Made by a program: the position numbers and the translations under genes. Shown piece after piece: positions 54,692 to 64,000 of a DNA stretch of 64,000 nucleotides; position 1 is the first letter of the stretch, and each line of letters begins with the position of its first letter. Below the pieces are notes generated by a model that did not search any database, was not told where the DNA came from, and was given only the letters and a program-made list of their open reading frames with translations. Where the stretch lies: NCBI RefSeq assembly GCF_002245535.1, contig NZ_NKCN01000003.1, forward strand, positions 186,001 through 250,000, read 5' to 3'. This stretch comes from Mycobacterium lehmannii. GTDB taxonomy: Bacteria > Actinomycetota > Actinomycetes > Mycobacteriales > Mycobacteriaceae.

Positions 54692-56365
54692 ATGGCCGAA
54701 TTCATCTATTCGATGCGGAAGGTCCGCAAGGCGCACGGCGACAAGGTCATCCTCGACGACGTCAGCCTGAACTTCCTTCCGGGCGCGAAGATCGGCGTCG
54801 TCGGTCCCAACGGAGCCGGCAAGTCGAGCGTCTTGCGGATCATGGCCGGGCTGGACCAGCCCAACAACGGCGACGCGTTCCTGCAGCCCGGAGCGACAGT
54901 GGGCATCCTGCAGCAGGAACCGCCGCTCAATGAGGACAAGACCGTCCGCGAGAACGTCGAAGAGGGCGTGGCGATCAAGGAGAAGCTGAACCGCTACAAC
55001 GAGGTTGCCGAGCTGATGGCCACCGACTACTCCGATGAGCTGATGGAGGAGATGGGCCGGCTGCAGGAGGAGCTCGACGCCGCCGACGCCTGGGACATCG
55101 ACTCCCAGCTCGAGCAGGCGATGGACGCGTTGCGCTGCCCGCCGCCCGACGAGCCGGTCACCCATCTGTCCGGAGGCGAGCGGCGACGGGTCGCGTTGTG
55201 CAAGCTTCTGCTGTCCAAGCCCGACCTGCTGCTTCTCGACGAGCCCACCAACCACCTGGACGCCGAGAGCGTGCAGTGGCTCGAACAGCACCTCGCCGAG
55301 TACAAGGGCGCGATCCTCGCCGTCACGCACGACCGGTACTTCCTGGACAACGTGGCCGAGTGGATCCTCGAACTCGACCGCGGACGGGCCTATCCGTACG
55401 AGGGCAACTACTCGACGTATCTGGAGAAGAAGGCCGAGCGCGTCGCCGTGCAGGGACGTAAGGACGCCAAATTGCAGAAGCGTCTCCAAGACGAGCTCGC
55501 CTGGGTTCGGTCGGGCGCCAAGGCGCGCCAAGCCAAGAGCAAGGCACGCCTGCAGCGCTACGAGGAGATGGCCGCCGAGGCGGAGAAGACTCGCAAGCTC
55601 GACTTCGAGGAGATCCAGATTCCCACGCCGCCACGGCTGGGCAACGTTGTCGTCGAGGTCAAGAACCTCGACAAGGGCTTCAACGGCCGCACGCTGATCA
55701 AGGACCTGTCGTTCACGCTGCCGCGTAACGGCATCGTCGGGGTCATCGGTCCCAACGGTGTCGGTAAGACGACGCTGTTCAAGACCATCGTGGGCCTCGA
55801 GCAGCCCGACAGCGGCACGGTCAAGGTCGGCGAGACGGTCAAGTTGAGCTACGTCGACCAGAGCCGTGCGGGCATCGACCCGAAGAAGACGGTGTGGGAG
55901 GTCGTCTCCGACGGGCTGGATTACATCGAGGTCGGCCAGAACGAAATCCCCTCGCGGGCCTACGTCTCCGCGTTCGGCTTCAAGGGCCCGGATCAGCAGA
56001 AGCCGGCCGGTGTGCTGTCCGGCGGTGAACGCAACCGGCTCAACCTCGCGCTGACCCTCAAGGAGGGCGGCAACCTGATCCTGCTCGACGAGCCGACCAA
56101 CGACCTGGACGTCGAAACGCTGTCGTCGCTGGAGAACGCGCTCGAGAGCTTCCCCGGCTGCGCGGTCGTGATCTCCCACGACCGGTGGTTCCTGGACCGC
56201 ACGTGTACCCACATCCTGGCGTGGGAGGGCGACGAGGACAACGAGGCCAAGTGGTTCTGGTTCGAGGGCAACTTCGGTGCCTACGAGGAGAACAAGGTCG
56301 AACGGCTCGGCGCAGAGGCCGCCCGCCCGCACCGCGTGACGCACCGAAAGCTCACCCGCGACTGA
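54692..56365 (+). CDS. ettA: Energy-dependent translational throttle protein EttA
   Basis: The 557-residue ABC-F ATPase binds the ribosomal E site and adjusts translation elongation to the ATP:ADP ratio. Two ABC domains are complete: Walker A GPNGAGKSS (38-46) with signature LSGGERRRVAL and Walker B LLLLDEPTNHLD, and then GPNGVGKTT with LSGGERNRLNL and LILLDEPTNDLD. The inter-domain linker (ARQAKSKARLQRYEEM) and the EttA-type arm insertion near 80-130 are present. It is 327 bp from the gdh TANNNT-containing leader and separate from it. Confidence 0.95.
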   Translation: MAEFIYSMRKVRKAHGDKVILDDVSLNFLPGAKIGVVGPNGAGKSSVLRIMAGLDQPNNGDAFLQPGATVGILQQEPPLNEDKTVRENVEEGVAIKEKLNRYNEVAELMATDYSDELMEEMGRLQEELDAADAWDIDSQLEQAMDALRCPPPDEPVTHLSGGERRRVALCKLLLSKPDLLLLDEPTNHLDAESVQWLEQHLAEYKGAILAVTHDRYFLDNVAEWILELDRGRAYPYEGNYSTYLEKKAERVAVQGRKDAKLQKRLQDELAWVRSGAKARQAKSKARLQRYEEMAAEAEKTRKLDFEEIQIPTPPRLGNVVVEVKNLDKGFNGRTLIKDLSFTLPRNGIVGVIGPNGVGKTTLFKTIVGLEQPDSGTVKVGETVKLSYVDQSRAGIDPKKTVWEVVSDGLDYIEVGQNEIPSRAYVSAFGFKGPDQQKPAGVLSGGERNRLNLALTLKEGGNLILLDEPTNDLDVETLSSLENALESFPGCAVVISHDRWFLDRTCTHILAWEGDEDNEAKWFWFEGNFGAYEENKVERLGAEAARPHRVTHRKLTRD

Positions 56366-56500
56366 TCCGGCGGGGTACCCGCAAAGCCCGCGCGCGGGCT
56401 ACTAGGGTCGACTTCTGCGGACCGCGGAGCCGCTTCGCCCATCGGGGCTGGTGGTGACATCCGACGGCGGAGGTCCGCGCCTACAGTTCAGGAGCGTCGC

Positions 56501-59500
56501 ATGTCGGTGAATCCGGGAGACGTCGGGAGATCAGCGGGCGCCGGGGTCGGCGTCACCGGGGCCAACCACTCTCCTGGACTCGACGACGAGACCGTGGGGC
56601 GACTCGCGCGGGCCTATCTAGAGACCTACCGGGGCCCACACGCCGACGCCCCCGCCGCCGATTCCACGGTCACCATGCCGGTGACAGCGACGGCGCATCA
56701 GGTCGTCACGCCGAACCTCATCGCCGCGCATCACCGGCTCGGTCGCTTCCGCCCCTACGGCGATACCCGCGTCGAGGTGTACCGCGCCGACGACCCGGCC
56801 GGGTTCGGCCCCGCACTGCAGATCGTCACCGACAACTCCGCGATGGTGATGGACTCGGTCACGGTGCTGCTGCACCGCTTCGGCGTCGCCTACACCGCGA
56901 TCATGAACCCGGTGCTGCGGGTACACCGTGCGCGCGCAGGCGAACTGCTCGATGTCGCGCCGGCCGCTGAAGCCGGCGGGTCCCGCGACGGGGTGTTCGA
57001 GGCCTGGATCCATGTCCAGCTCGCGGCGACCGTCGACCCTAAGGCGCTCGCTCAGGTGGCGCAGATGCTGCCGAGCGTGCTCGCCGATGCGCGTCACGTC
57101 GCGCTCGACACCGGCGAGCTATCGTCGACGCTGCGCCGGTTGGCACATGACGTGGCCACCGACACCGGCGGCAGGTTCCGCGGACCCGACCGCGAGGACG
57201 TTGCCGCGCTGTTGCGATGGCTGGCCGACGGGCATTTCGTGCTGCTGGGCTACCAGCGGTGTTCGATACAGGACGGTCGGTCGTCGGTCGATCCGTCCAG
57301 CCGGCTGGGGGCGCTTCGGTTGCGCCACGACGTGCTGCCGCCGCTGACCGACGACGACGACCTTCTCGTGTTGGCGCAGGCCACCATTCCGAGCTATCTG
57401 CGATACGGCGCCTACCCTCACATCGCGGTCGTCCGCGAACAACACGGACCGACCGTCATCGAACACCGCTTCGTCGGCTTGTTCACGGTGGCGGCCATGA
57501 ACGCCAATGTTCTTGAGATTCCGTTGATCTCACGCAGGGTGAACGAGGCGCTGTCGCTGTCACGCAACGACCCCAGCCACCCCGGACAACTGCTGCTCGA
57601 CATCATCCAGACCATCCCTCGCGCGGAATTGTTCGCCCTGTCGGCGCAGGACGTGCTGGACATGGTGAAGGCCGTCGTCGACCTCGGATCCCGCCGGCGC
57701 ACGTTGCTGTTCATGCGTGCCGATTCCCTCGCGCAGTTCGTCTCGTGCCTGGTGTACCTGCCGCGCGACCGTTACACCACCGCCGTGCGGTTGGAGATGC
57801 AGGACATCCTCGTGCGCGAACTCGGCGGGGTCAGCATCGAGTACACCGCTCGAGTCAGCGAATCACCTTGGGCAGTAGTTCATTTTGCGGTACGCATGCC
57901 CGACGGCGCCGGCGCCCGTGACATCGACACATCCCCGGCCAACGAGTCGCGGATCCAGGATCTGCTCACCGAAGCGGCGCGCACCTGGGGCGACCGGTTG
58001 ATCGGCGCGGTGAAGACGGGTTCGATCAATCAGCGCACGGCCCAACACTATTCCGCCGCCTTCCCCGAGGCCTACAAGCAGGCGGTCGCGCCACTCGACG
58101 CGATTGATGACATCGCGGTCATCGAAGACCTGCAGGACGGTTCGATCCAACCCGTGCTCACCGATCTCGAGGAAGGCACCGCGCAGCTCACGTTGTATCT
58201 GGGTGGGCACTCCGCGTCGCTGAGCGATCTGCTGCCGATGCTGCAGTCGATGGGCGTGGTGGTTCTCGAAGAGCGACCGTTCACCGTCGAACGGCCTGAC
58301 GGGCTCGTGGTCTGGATCTACCAGTTCAAAATCTCACCGCACAAGTCGATCCCGCAGATCGAGTCCGAATCCGAACGAACCGGAACCGCCACGCGTTTCG
58401 CCGACGCGCTGACCGCGATCTGGCACGGCCGCGCCGAGACCGACCGGTTCAACGAGCTGGTGATGCGGGCCGGCCTGAACTGGCAGCAGGTCTCGGTGCT
58501 GCGCAGCTATGCGAAATACCTGCGGCAGGCGGGTTTTCCGTACAGTCAGTCGCACATCGAGGCCGTCGTCAACGACCACGCCAAGACCGCCCGTTCGCTG
58601 GTCGAACTGTTCGAGGCGCTGTTCTGTCCGTTCGAGGACGAGCACGAGGACGCCCCGAAACGTCGTGACGCCCAGGCGGCCGCGGCGGCGGTGAGCGCCG
58701 ACATCGACGCACTGGTCAGCCTGGACACCGACCGCGTGCTGCGGGCGTTCGCGTCGATGATCCAAGCGACGCTGCGCACCAATTACTTTGTCAGGCGGCA
58801 GGAGTCGGCTCGGTACGAGGACGTGTTGTCTTTCAAGCTCGATCCCGGCCTGATCGACGAATTACCGCTGCCGCGACCGAAGTTCGAGATCTTCGTGTAC
58901 TCGCCGCGGGTCGAGGGTGTGCACCTGCGGTTCGGTTACGTTGCGCGTGGCGGCTTGCGCTGGTCGGACCGCCGCGAGGACTTCCGCACTGAAATCCTCG
59001 GACTGGTCAAGGCGCAGGCCGTCAAGAACGCGGTGATCGTGCCTGTCGGCGCCAAGGGCGGTTTCGTCGTCAAGCAGCCGCCGACTCCGACCGGAGATGC
59101 CGCCGACGACCGCGAAGCGCAACGCGCCGAGGGTGTGTCGTGTTACAAGCTGTTCATCGCCGGTCTGCTCGATGTGACTGACAACGTCGACAAGGGGTCC
59201 GGACAGGTCACCCCGCCGCCGGATGTGGTGCGCCGCGATGGCGACGACGCCTATCTCGTTGTCGCCGCCGACAAGGGCACCGCGACGTTCTCCGACATCG
59301 CCAACGAGGTCGCCAAGTCCTACGGCTTCTGGCTCGGCGACGCGTTCGCCTCGGGCGGTTCGGTGGGATATGACCACAAAGCCATGGGCATCACCGCCAG
59401 AGGCGCGTGGGAGTCGGTCAAGCGGCACTTCCGCGAAATGGGTGTCGACACCCAGTCGGAGGACTTCACCGTCGTCGGTGTCGGCGACATGAGCGGCGAC

Positions 59501-61393
59501 GTGTTCGGCAACGGCATGTTGCTGTCCAAGCACATTCGCTTGCTGGCCGCCTTCGACCACCGCCACATCTTCATCGACCCCGATCCCGACGCGGCGCGTT
59601 CGTGGGAGGAGCGCAAGCGCCTGTTCGAGCTGCCGCGGTCGAGCTGGGAGGACTACGACTCCTCGCTGATCAGCGAGGGCGGCGGCGTCTACAGCAGGGA
59701 GCACAAGTCGATCCAGATCAGCTCGCAGGCCCGCGCCGCTCTGGGCATCGACGACAACGTCGATGAGCTGACCCCTCCCAACCTGATCAAGGCGATCCTG
59801 AAGGCGCCCGCCGACCTGTTGTTCAACGGTGGTATCGGCACCTACATCAAAGCCGAATCCGAATCCGACGCCGATGTCGGCGACCGTGCGAACGATCCGG
59901 TCCGGGTGAACGGAAACCAGTTGCGGGCCAAGGTGGTCGGTGAGGGCGGCAACCTCGGCGTGACCGCGCTTGGGCGTATCGAGTTCGACCTCGCCGGTGG
60001 CCGCATCAACACCGACGCGCTCGACAACTCGGCTGGGGTGGACTGCTCCGATCATGAGGTCAACATCAAGATCCTGATCGACTCGCTGGTCACCGCGGGC
60101 AAGGTCAGCCCTGAAGACCGCACCGAACTGTTGCTGTCGATGACCGACGAGGTCGGCCGGCTGGTGCTCAGGGACAACGAGGATCAGAACGATCTGATGG
60201 GCACCAGCCGCGCCAACGCGGCAAGCCTGCTTCCGGTGCACTCGCGCATGATCAAGGCCTTCGTCGCCGACCGCGGCCTCAACCGTGAACTCGAGGCGCT
60301 GCCGTCGGAGAAGGAGATCCACCGCCGCACCGACGCCGGAATCGGTTTGACCTCACCGGAACTCGCCACGCTGATGGCTCACGTCAAACTTGCGCTGAAG
60401 GCCGACGTGCTGGCCAGCGAGCTGCCCGATCAGGAGGCGTTCGCCTCCCGGCTGCCGTGGTACTTCCCTGAGAAGCTGCGTGAGCCGTTCGCCGCGGAGA
60501 TCCGGTCGCACGAACTGCGCCGCGAGATCGTCACCACCATGCTGGTCAACGACGTCATCGACACCAGCGGAATCACCTACGTGTACCGCATCAGCGAGGA
60601 CGCCGGGGTGGGCCCACTGGACGCTGTGCGCAGTTATGCCGCGGCCAACGCGATCTTCGGGATCAACGACATCTGGCGGCAGATCCGCGCAGCGGGGGAC
60701 GACGGTGTTTCGGTTGCGGTGACCGACCGGATGACCCTGGATCTGCGGCGGCTGGTGGACCGGGCCGGGCGCTGGCTGCTCAACTACCGTCCTCAGCCGC
60801 TGGCGGTAGGTGCCGAGACCAACCGGTTCGCGGCCAAAGTCGCGGCATTGACACCGCGGATGTCCGAGTGGCTGCGTGGTGAGGACGAGGCCATCGTGGC
60901 CAAGGAGACCGACGACCTCACCTCGCGCGGAGTCCCCGAGGATCTGGCGTACGAGCTGGCCACCGGGCTGTACCAGTTCAGCCTTCTCGATATCATCGAC
61001 ATCGGGGACATCGTGGAGCGCGAACCCGACGAGGTGGCCGACACCTACTTCGCGCTGATGAACTACCTCAACACCGATACCCTGCTCACCGCGGTGTCGC
61101 GGCTCGAGCGTGACGACCGCTGGCATTCGTTGGCGCGGTTGGCGATTCGGGACGACATCTACGGGTCGCTGCGCGCTCTGTGCCTGGACGTGCTGGCGGT
61201 GGGTGAACCTGAGGAGACGGGTGAGGAGAAGATCGCGGAATGGGAGACGACGAACGGTTCCCGGGTCGACCGCGCCCGTCGCACGCTCGACGAGATTCAT
61301 GAAAGCGGTCAGCACGACCTCGCGACGCTGTCGGTGGCGGCGCGTCAGATTCGCAGCATGACACGGACCAGTGGAACGGGGACTTCTCGATGA
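56501..61393 (+). CDS. gdh: NAD-dependent glutamate dehydrogenase, large (L_180) type
   Basis: The 1,630-residue enzyme oxidatively deaminates glutamate to 2-oxoglutarate and is inhibited in mycobacteria by unphosphorylated GarA. The N-terminal ~700 residues hold ACT-like regulatory domains. The catalytic Rossmann-type core contains [20 protein letters not shown] and [17 protein letters not shown] (the substrate-binding Lys), [33 protein letters not shown] and [11 protein letters not shown]. The C-terminal helical domain follows. Length agrees with Rv2476c (about 1,620). A TAGGGT -10-like box lies at 56403-56408. It overlaps the thioesterase gene by 4 bp. Confidence 0.95.
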   Translation: MSVNPGDVGRSAGAGVGVTGANHSPGLDDETVGRLARAYLETYRGPHADAPAADSTVTMPVTATAHQVVTPNLIAAHHRLGRFRPYGDTRVEVYRADDPAGFGPALQIVTDNSAMVMDSVTVLLHRFGVAYTAIMNPVLRVHRARAGELLDVAPAAEAGGSRDGVFEAWIHVQLAATVDPKALAQVAQMLPSVLADARHVALDTGELSSTLRRLAHDVATDTGGRFRGPDREDVAALLRWLADGHFVLLGYQRCSIQDGRSSVDPSSRLGALRLRHDVLPPLTDDDDLLVLAQATIPSYLRYGAYPHIAVVREQHGPTVIEHRFVGLFTVAAMNANVLEIPLISRRVNEALSLSRNDPSHPGQLLLDIIQTIPRAELFALSAQDVLDMVKAVVDLGSRRRTLLFMRADSLAQFVSCLVYLPRDRYTTAVRLEMQDILVRELGGVSIEYTARVSESPWAVVHFAVRMPDGAGARDIDTSPANESRIQDLLTEAARTWGDRLIGAVKTGSINQRTAQHYSAAFPEAYKQAVAPLDAIDDIAVIEDLQDGSIQPVLTDLEEGTAQLTLYLGGHSASLSDLLPMLQSMGVVVLEERPFTVERPDGLVVWIYQFKISPHKSIPQIESESERTGTATRFADALTAIWHGRAETDRFNELVMRAGLNWQQVSVLRSYAKYLRQAGFPYSQSHIEAVVNDHAKTARSLVELFEALFCPFEDEHEDAPKRRDAQAAAAAVSADIDALVSLDTDRVLRAFASMIQATLRTNYFVRRQESARYEDVLSFKLDPGLIDELPLPRPKFEIFVYSPRVEGVHLRFGYVARGGLRWSDRREDFRTEILGLVKAQAVKNAVIVPVGAKGGFVVKQPPTPTGDAADDREAQRAEGVSCYKLFIAGLLDVTDNVDKGSGQVTPPPDVVRRDGDDAYLVVAADKGTATFSDIANEVAKSYGFWLGDAFASGGSVGYDHKAMGITARGAWESVKRHFREMGVDTQSEDFTVVGVGDMSGDVFGNGMLLSKHIRLLAAFDHRHIFIDPDPDAARSWEERKRLFELPRSSWEDYDSSLISEGGGVYSREHKSIQISSQARAALGIDDNVDELTPPNLIKAILKAPADLLFNGGIGTYIKAESESDADVGDRANDPVRVNGNQLRAKVVGEGGNLGVTALGRIEFDLAGGRINTDALDNSAGVDCSDHEVNIKILIDSLVTAGKVSPEDRTELLLSMTDEVGRLVLRDNEDQNDLMGTSRANAASLLPVHSRMIKAFVADRGLNRELEALPSEKEIHRRTDAGIGLTSPELATLMAHVKLALKADVLASELPDQEAFASRLPWYFPEKLREPFAAEIRSHELRREIVTTMLVNDVIDTSGITYVYRISEDAGVGPLDAVRSYAAANAIFGINDIWRQIRAAGDDGVSVAVTDRMTLDLRRLVDRAGRWLLNYRPQPLAVGAETNRFAAKVAALTPRMSEWLRGEDEAIVAKETDDLTSRGVPEDLAYELATGLYQFSLLDIIDIGDIVEREPDEVADTYFALMNYLNTDTLLTAVSRLERDDRWHSLARLAIRDDIYGSLRALCLDVLAVGEPEETGEEKIAEWETTNGSRVDRARRTLDEIHESGQHDLATLSVAARQIRSMTRTSGTGTSR

Positions 61394-61833
61394 CAGGCGC
61401 TGATCTCGCGCGCACCACAAGTGGGGCGACGTTTGTCGCGCCGGTCCATGTGCGGTGGTCGGACATCGACATGTATCAGCACATCAACCACGCCACCATG
61501 GTGACGATCCTCGAGGAAGCCCGGATTCCGTTCCTGCGAGAACCGTTTGGCCCGGAGATCGAGACGATCGGCTTGCTCATCGCCGAGGTCAACATCGCGT
61601 ACAAGGCCCAGCTGCGGCTGATCGATTCGCCGCTGCAGGTGACCATGTGGTCGAAGCGCGTGCGCTCGGTCGATTTCACCGTCGGCTACGAGGTGCGATC
61701 GGTGGGCGCGCCGCCGGACTCGAAGCCGGCGGTGATCGCGGACACCCAGTTGGCCGCTGTGCACATCAAAGAACAGCGGCTGCACCGGCTTTCGCCGCAG
61801 CAAAAAGAGTATCTGCAGCGCTGGACACGATGA
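61390..61833 (+). CDS. Acyl-CoA thioesterase, 4HBT hot-dog type (Rv2475c-like)
   Basis: The 147-residue single hot-dog protein has the 4-hydroxybenzoyl-CoA thioesterase-type motif [20 protein letters not shown], with the catalytic Asp in DIDMYQHIN, and [10 protein letters not shown]. It hydrolyses an acyl-CoA of unknown chain. Its ATG overlaps the gdh TGA, and its own TGA overlaps the next ATG, so it is translated with both neighbours. Confidence 0.88.
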   Translation: MTGADLARTTSGATFVAPVHVRWSDIDMYQHINHATMVTILEEARIPFLREPFGPEIETIGLLIAEVNIAYKAQLRLIDSPLQVTMWSKRVRSVDFTVGYEVRSVGAPPDSKPAVIADTQLAAVHIKEQRLHRLSPQQKEYLQRWTR

Positions 61834-62489
61834 CGCGATCCGAGCGGGGCCTCTGGCTGACCGAGCTACCGCATCGCGGAGACCTGGCGACATTCGCCGA
61901 GCGGGCTTTGCGTCTCGACGAAGCCGCGGTGATCAGGTTGCGTCAACGGTCCGATGATGTGCTGGTCGCCTGGGTCGCAACGGGATTCGATGTGCTGGCC
62001 AGCCGGGTGGTCGAGGGTCGGGTCAATCCGCCGGATCTTTCCGCGGGCGCCGACACTCTGGTCGAGGGGCTGCGGACCATCGACGGTACCGGCTTCGTCG
62101 AACCCGGCTTCGCGCTGGATTCCGCCTGGCGCGGAGCGCTTCCGCCGGACTCCGGCTTCGTCCACCTCGACGATGTACCCGCCCGCGTCGTGCTCGACTT
62201 GGCGCAGCGCGGTGGGGAGTTGGCCAAAGAGCACTCCAGCAGTCACGGTCCACCGGTGTCGCTGCTGGACCAGGAGGTCGTCGCGGTCAGTTCGGGCGAC
62301 GACAGCGTCGGTATCCCGATGAGGTGTGTATTCGCTTTGACGGCAATGGGTTTCCTGCCGCAGTCGGGATCAGCGGTAGGAGCTGATGAGATCGTACGGG
62401 TGCGGGTGACGCCGACGTGGCTGCGCGTCGACGCGCGGTTCGGTTCGGTGTACCGCCGCCGCGGCGACCCCGCCGTCGTCCTGCGCTGA
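61830..62489 (+). CDS. Conserved protein of unknown function (Rv2474c-like)
   Basis: The 219-residue cytosolic protein has no motif I can name. It is leucine/arginine-rich with an N-terminal helix (LPHRGDLATFAERALRLDEA) and a block resembling a double-stranded beta region (VVEGRVNPPDLS, GFVHLDDVPARVVLDLA, VRVTPTWLRVDARFGSVY). It starts in an ATGA overlap with the thioesterase gene. Conservation next to gdh suggests a linked role, but the role is unknown. A longer upstream open frame is a shadow inside the thioesterase gene. Confidence 0.8.
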   Translation: MTRSERGLWLTELPHRGDLATFAERALRLDEAAVIRLRQRSDDVLVAWVATGFDVLASRVVEGRVNPPDLSAGADTLVEGLRTIDGTGFVEPGFALDSAWRGALPPDSGFVHLDDVPARVVLDLAQRGGELAKEHSSSHGPPVSLLDQEVVAVSSGDDSVGIPMRCVFALTAMGFLPQSGSAVGADEIVRVRVTPTWLRVDARFGSVYRRRGDPAVVLR

Positions 62490-62506
62490 CCTTTCTTCCC
62501 GTCAGT

Positions 62507-62562
62507 GACCGTGTTTGCACAGCGACACGCCGCTACAGGAGTACATTTTCCGGTCGCTCGCG
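62507..62562. repeat. Intergenic hairpin repeat, copy 2
   Basis: GACCGTGTTTGCAC, GCGACACGCCGC and CGGTCGCTCGCG appear in the order and spacing of the element at 16740-16803 (56 against 55 nt from GACCG to CGCG). The left outer arm has decayed (GTCAGTGACCG in place of GCGAGCGACCG). It lies between convergent genes. Confidence 0.7.
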
Positions 62563-62574
62563 CCACCGCGAGCG
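62555..62574. terminator. Hairpin at the convergent gdh-operon/aglA junction
   Basis: CGCTCGCG/CGCGAGCG, perfect 8-bp arms with a 4-nt loop, lies at the end of the repeat copy and eight bases before the aglA stop. Bidirectional terminator role inferred. Confidence 0.45.
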
Positions 62575-62581
62575 CGCATCG

Positions 62582-64000
62582 CTAGACCAACCACGCCGCG
62601 CTGTCGGGCGGCAGGGCGCCGTCGGACACCTCCGCGCTCGCCAGCAGCACCTGACCCTCCGGCAGCGGTATCGGCCGCGAGCCGGCGTTCAGCACGCACA
62701 CCAACCCGCCGGTGCGGTGAAACACCAGGCTGTCGGCGGGCGAGTCCAGCCACTCGACCGTCAAACCGTCGAATTCGGCACGCTGTGAACGCAATTCTAA
62801 AGCGCGACGGAATAACGCCAGCGTCGACGACGGATCCGCCAACTGCTTCTCAACCGTCAGCGCCGACCATTCCGGAGGGATCGGCAACCAGGTGTCCGGG
62901 TTGTCGGAGAACCCGAACGGCGGCGCATCGCCCTCCCACGGCATCGGAATCCTGCTGCCGTCGCGCCCGCGGCGGGTGTGCCCGGAACGCTCCCACACCG
63001 GGTCGCGCAGCGCCTCGTCGGGGAGGTCGGCGTTCGGCAGACCCAATTCCTCACCGTTGTAGATGAACACCGGCCCCGGCAGCGCCAGCATGACCAGCGC
63101 CATCGCCTTGGCGCGGGCCAAGCCGACGGCACCGCCGCCGTAGCGGGTGGGCACGCGGTCGACGTCGTGGTTGGCCAGCGTCCACGTCGGGATGGCGTCC
63201 ACCAATTCGGCTGCGGCCATTGAGTTCTCGATCGCGTGACGAATGTCGGCGGCGTCGAACGCCGCGCGCAGGAGCCGGAAGTTGAAGCCCAGATGCAGTT
63301 CGTCGGGACGCACGTAGCGTGCGAACTGCTCGTTGTCGTAGACCCAGACCTCGCCGATCGCAACGGATTCCGGATAGTCGTCGAACACTCGCCGGATCCG
63401 GCGATGGATCTCGTGCACGCCGTCGTTGTTGAACCGGGGATCGTCGTCCATCTCGGCCAGCAGCATCTCGCGTCCCACAATCGTCATGTCGGGAAGCCCG
63501 GGCGGCTTGGCCATCCCGTGCGCGACGTCGATGCGGAAGCCGTCGACGCCGCGGTCGAGCCAGAACCGCAGCGTCCGTTCGAGGTCGTCGAAGACCTCGG
63601 GGTTCTCCCAGTTGAGGTCGGGCTGCTCGGCGTCGAACAGGTGCAGATACCACTGGCCGGGGTTGCCGTCGGCTTCGGTCACCTGGGTCCACGCAGGCCC
63701 ACCGAACACCGACAGCCAGTTGTTGGGAGGTTTCGAACCGCCGGGCCCGGTGCCGTCGCGGAAGATGTAGCGCTCGCGCTGCCGGCTGCCCGGGCTCGCG
63801 GCAAGAGCCGCCTGAAACCACGGATGCGCGGAGCTGGTGTGGTTGGGCACCAGGTCCATCGTCACCTTCATGCCCAGGTCATGGGCGGCGGCGGTGAGCC
63901 GGTCCAACGCCGCCAGGTCGCCGAACAGAGGGTCGACGTCGCGCGGGTCGGCCACGTCGTAGCCGTTGTCGGCCATCGGCGAGACCATCACCGGGTTGAG
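62582..64000 (-). CDS. aglA: Alpha-glucosidase (GH13), 5' end outside the window
   Basis: The visible ~473 residues belong to a GH13 alpha-glucosidase/oligo-1,6-glucosidase. Conserved regions are visible: MDLVPNHTSSAHPWF (region I), FRIDVAHGMAKPPG with nucleophile Asp (II), AIGEVWVYDN with acid/base Glu (III) and LANHDVDRVPTRYG with transition-state Asp (IV). A C-terminal beta domain ends SAAWLV. The frame runs open to base 64000 (LNPVMVSPMADNGYDV), so the N-terminus with the first barrel strands is missing from the window. It releases glucose from maltose-type oligosaccharides in the cytosol. Corresponds to Rv2471. Confidence 0.93.
   Translation of the reverse strand, partial: LNPVMVSPMADNGYDVADPRDVDPLFGDLAALDRLTAAAHDLGMKVTMDLVPNHTSSAHPWFQAALAASPGSRQRERYIFRDGTGPGGSKPPNNWLSVFGGPAWTQVTEADGNPGQWYLHLFDAEQPDLNWENPEVFDDLERTLRFWLDRGVDGFRIDVAHGMAKPPGLPDMTIVGREMLLAEMDDDPRFNNDGVHEIHRRIRRVFDDYPESVAIGEVWVYDNEQFARYVRPDELHLGFNFRLLRAAFDAADIRHAIENSMAAAELVDAIPTWTLANHDVDRVPTRYGGGAVGLARAKAMALVMLALPGPVFIYNGEELGLPNADLPDEALRDPVWERSGHTRRGRDGSRIPMPWEGDAPPFGFSDNPDTWLPIPPEWSALTVEKQLADPSSTLALFRRALELRSQRAEFDGLTVEWLDSPADSLVFHRTGGLVCVLNAGSRPIPLPEGQVLLASAEVSDGALPPDSAAWLV

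Overview
The window is high-GC actinobacterial DNA from a mycobacterium, most likely a rapid-growing Mycolicibacterium-type species. The evidence is a 3,073-residue single-chain type I fatty acid synthase next to acpS, DUF732 and MmpS-like secreted proteins, a PE-PPE-domain protein, a wax ester synthase, and a gene order that follows, in reverse orientation and with insertions and losses, the M. tuberculosis Rv2525c to Rv2471 region. No rRNA, CRISPR array, plasmid origin or complete IS element was seen. Ortholog names rest on recalled family and gene-order knowledge; no database search was run.

Layout. 1-5.7 kb is accessory: a DUF732 secreted protein, a SARP-like regulator whose C-terminal half is not recognisable, a ChaB/Rho-N stress-type protein behind a SigF-like promoter, an MFS transporter divergent from a MerR regulator, and a polyamine-type binding lipoprotein. 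5.8-16.7 kb is the Rv2525c-like Tat-exported protein, a 514-bp regulatory gap, fas and acpS. 16.8-31.7 kb holds an M20 peptidase, two paralogous micro-membrane proteins, a beta-CASP nuclease, bcp, tRNA-Lys, the L,D-transpeptidase ldtB, tRNA-His, orn, a HerA-like ATPase, an SDR, a UMF1-type transporter, an MmpS-like protein, an S9 peptidase, and two small membrane proteins behind a second SigF-like promoter.

31.1-41.3 kb is a branched-chain amino acid (leucine) catabolic unit: a TetR regulator divergent, across two near-identical 16-bp operator candidates, from accD1-accA1-fadE19-maoC-citE-bkdA-bkdB-bkdC. Most junctions are overlapping stop/start codons. Together they can take branched-chain keto acids through isovaleryl-CoA and methylcrotonyl-CoA to a citramalyl/HMG-CoA lyase step. 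41.3-45.2 kb holds a YchJ protein, echA14, a secreted protein, a PE-PPE protein that seems to lack the serine nucleophile, an acyl-ACP thioesterase and tRNA-Arg. 45.3-50.8 kb is a translationally coupled glycerolipid cluster (WS/DGAT, plsC, plsB2).

50.9-64 kb has a CopD-CtaG fusion, a roughly 1-kb cassette made of a DUF559-type nuclease gene between 58-bp inverted repeats, an ssb paralog, ettA, the large NAD-glutamate dehydrogenase with two coupled downstream genes, and aglA cut by the window end. The most unusual object is the inverted-repeat cassette at 52936-53950. Next in interest are the motif cluster upstream of fas, a dispersed intergenic hairpin family (16740 and 62507), and a 26-bp divergent promoter with overlapping -10 boxes (26464-26489).
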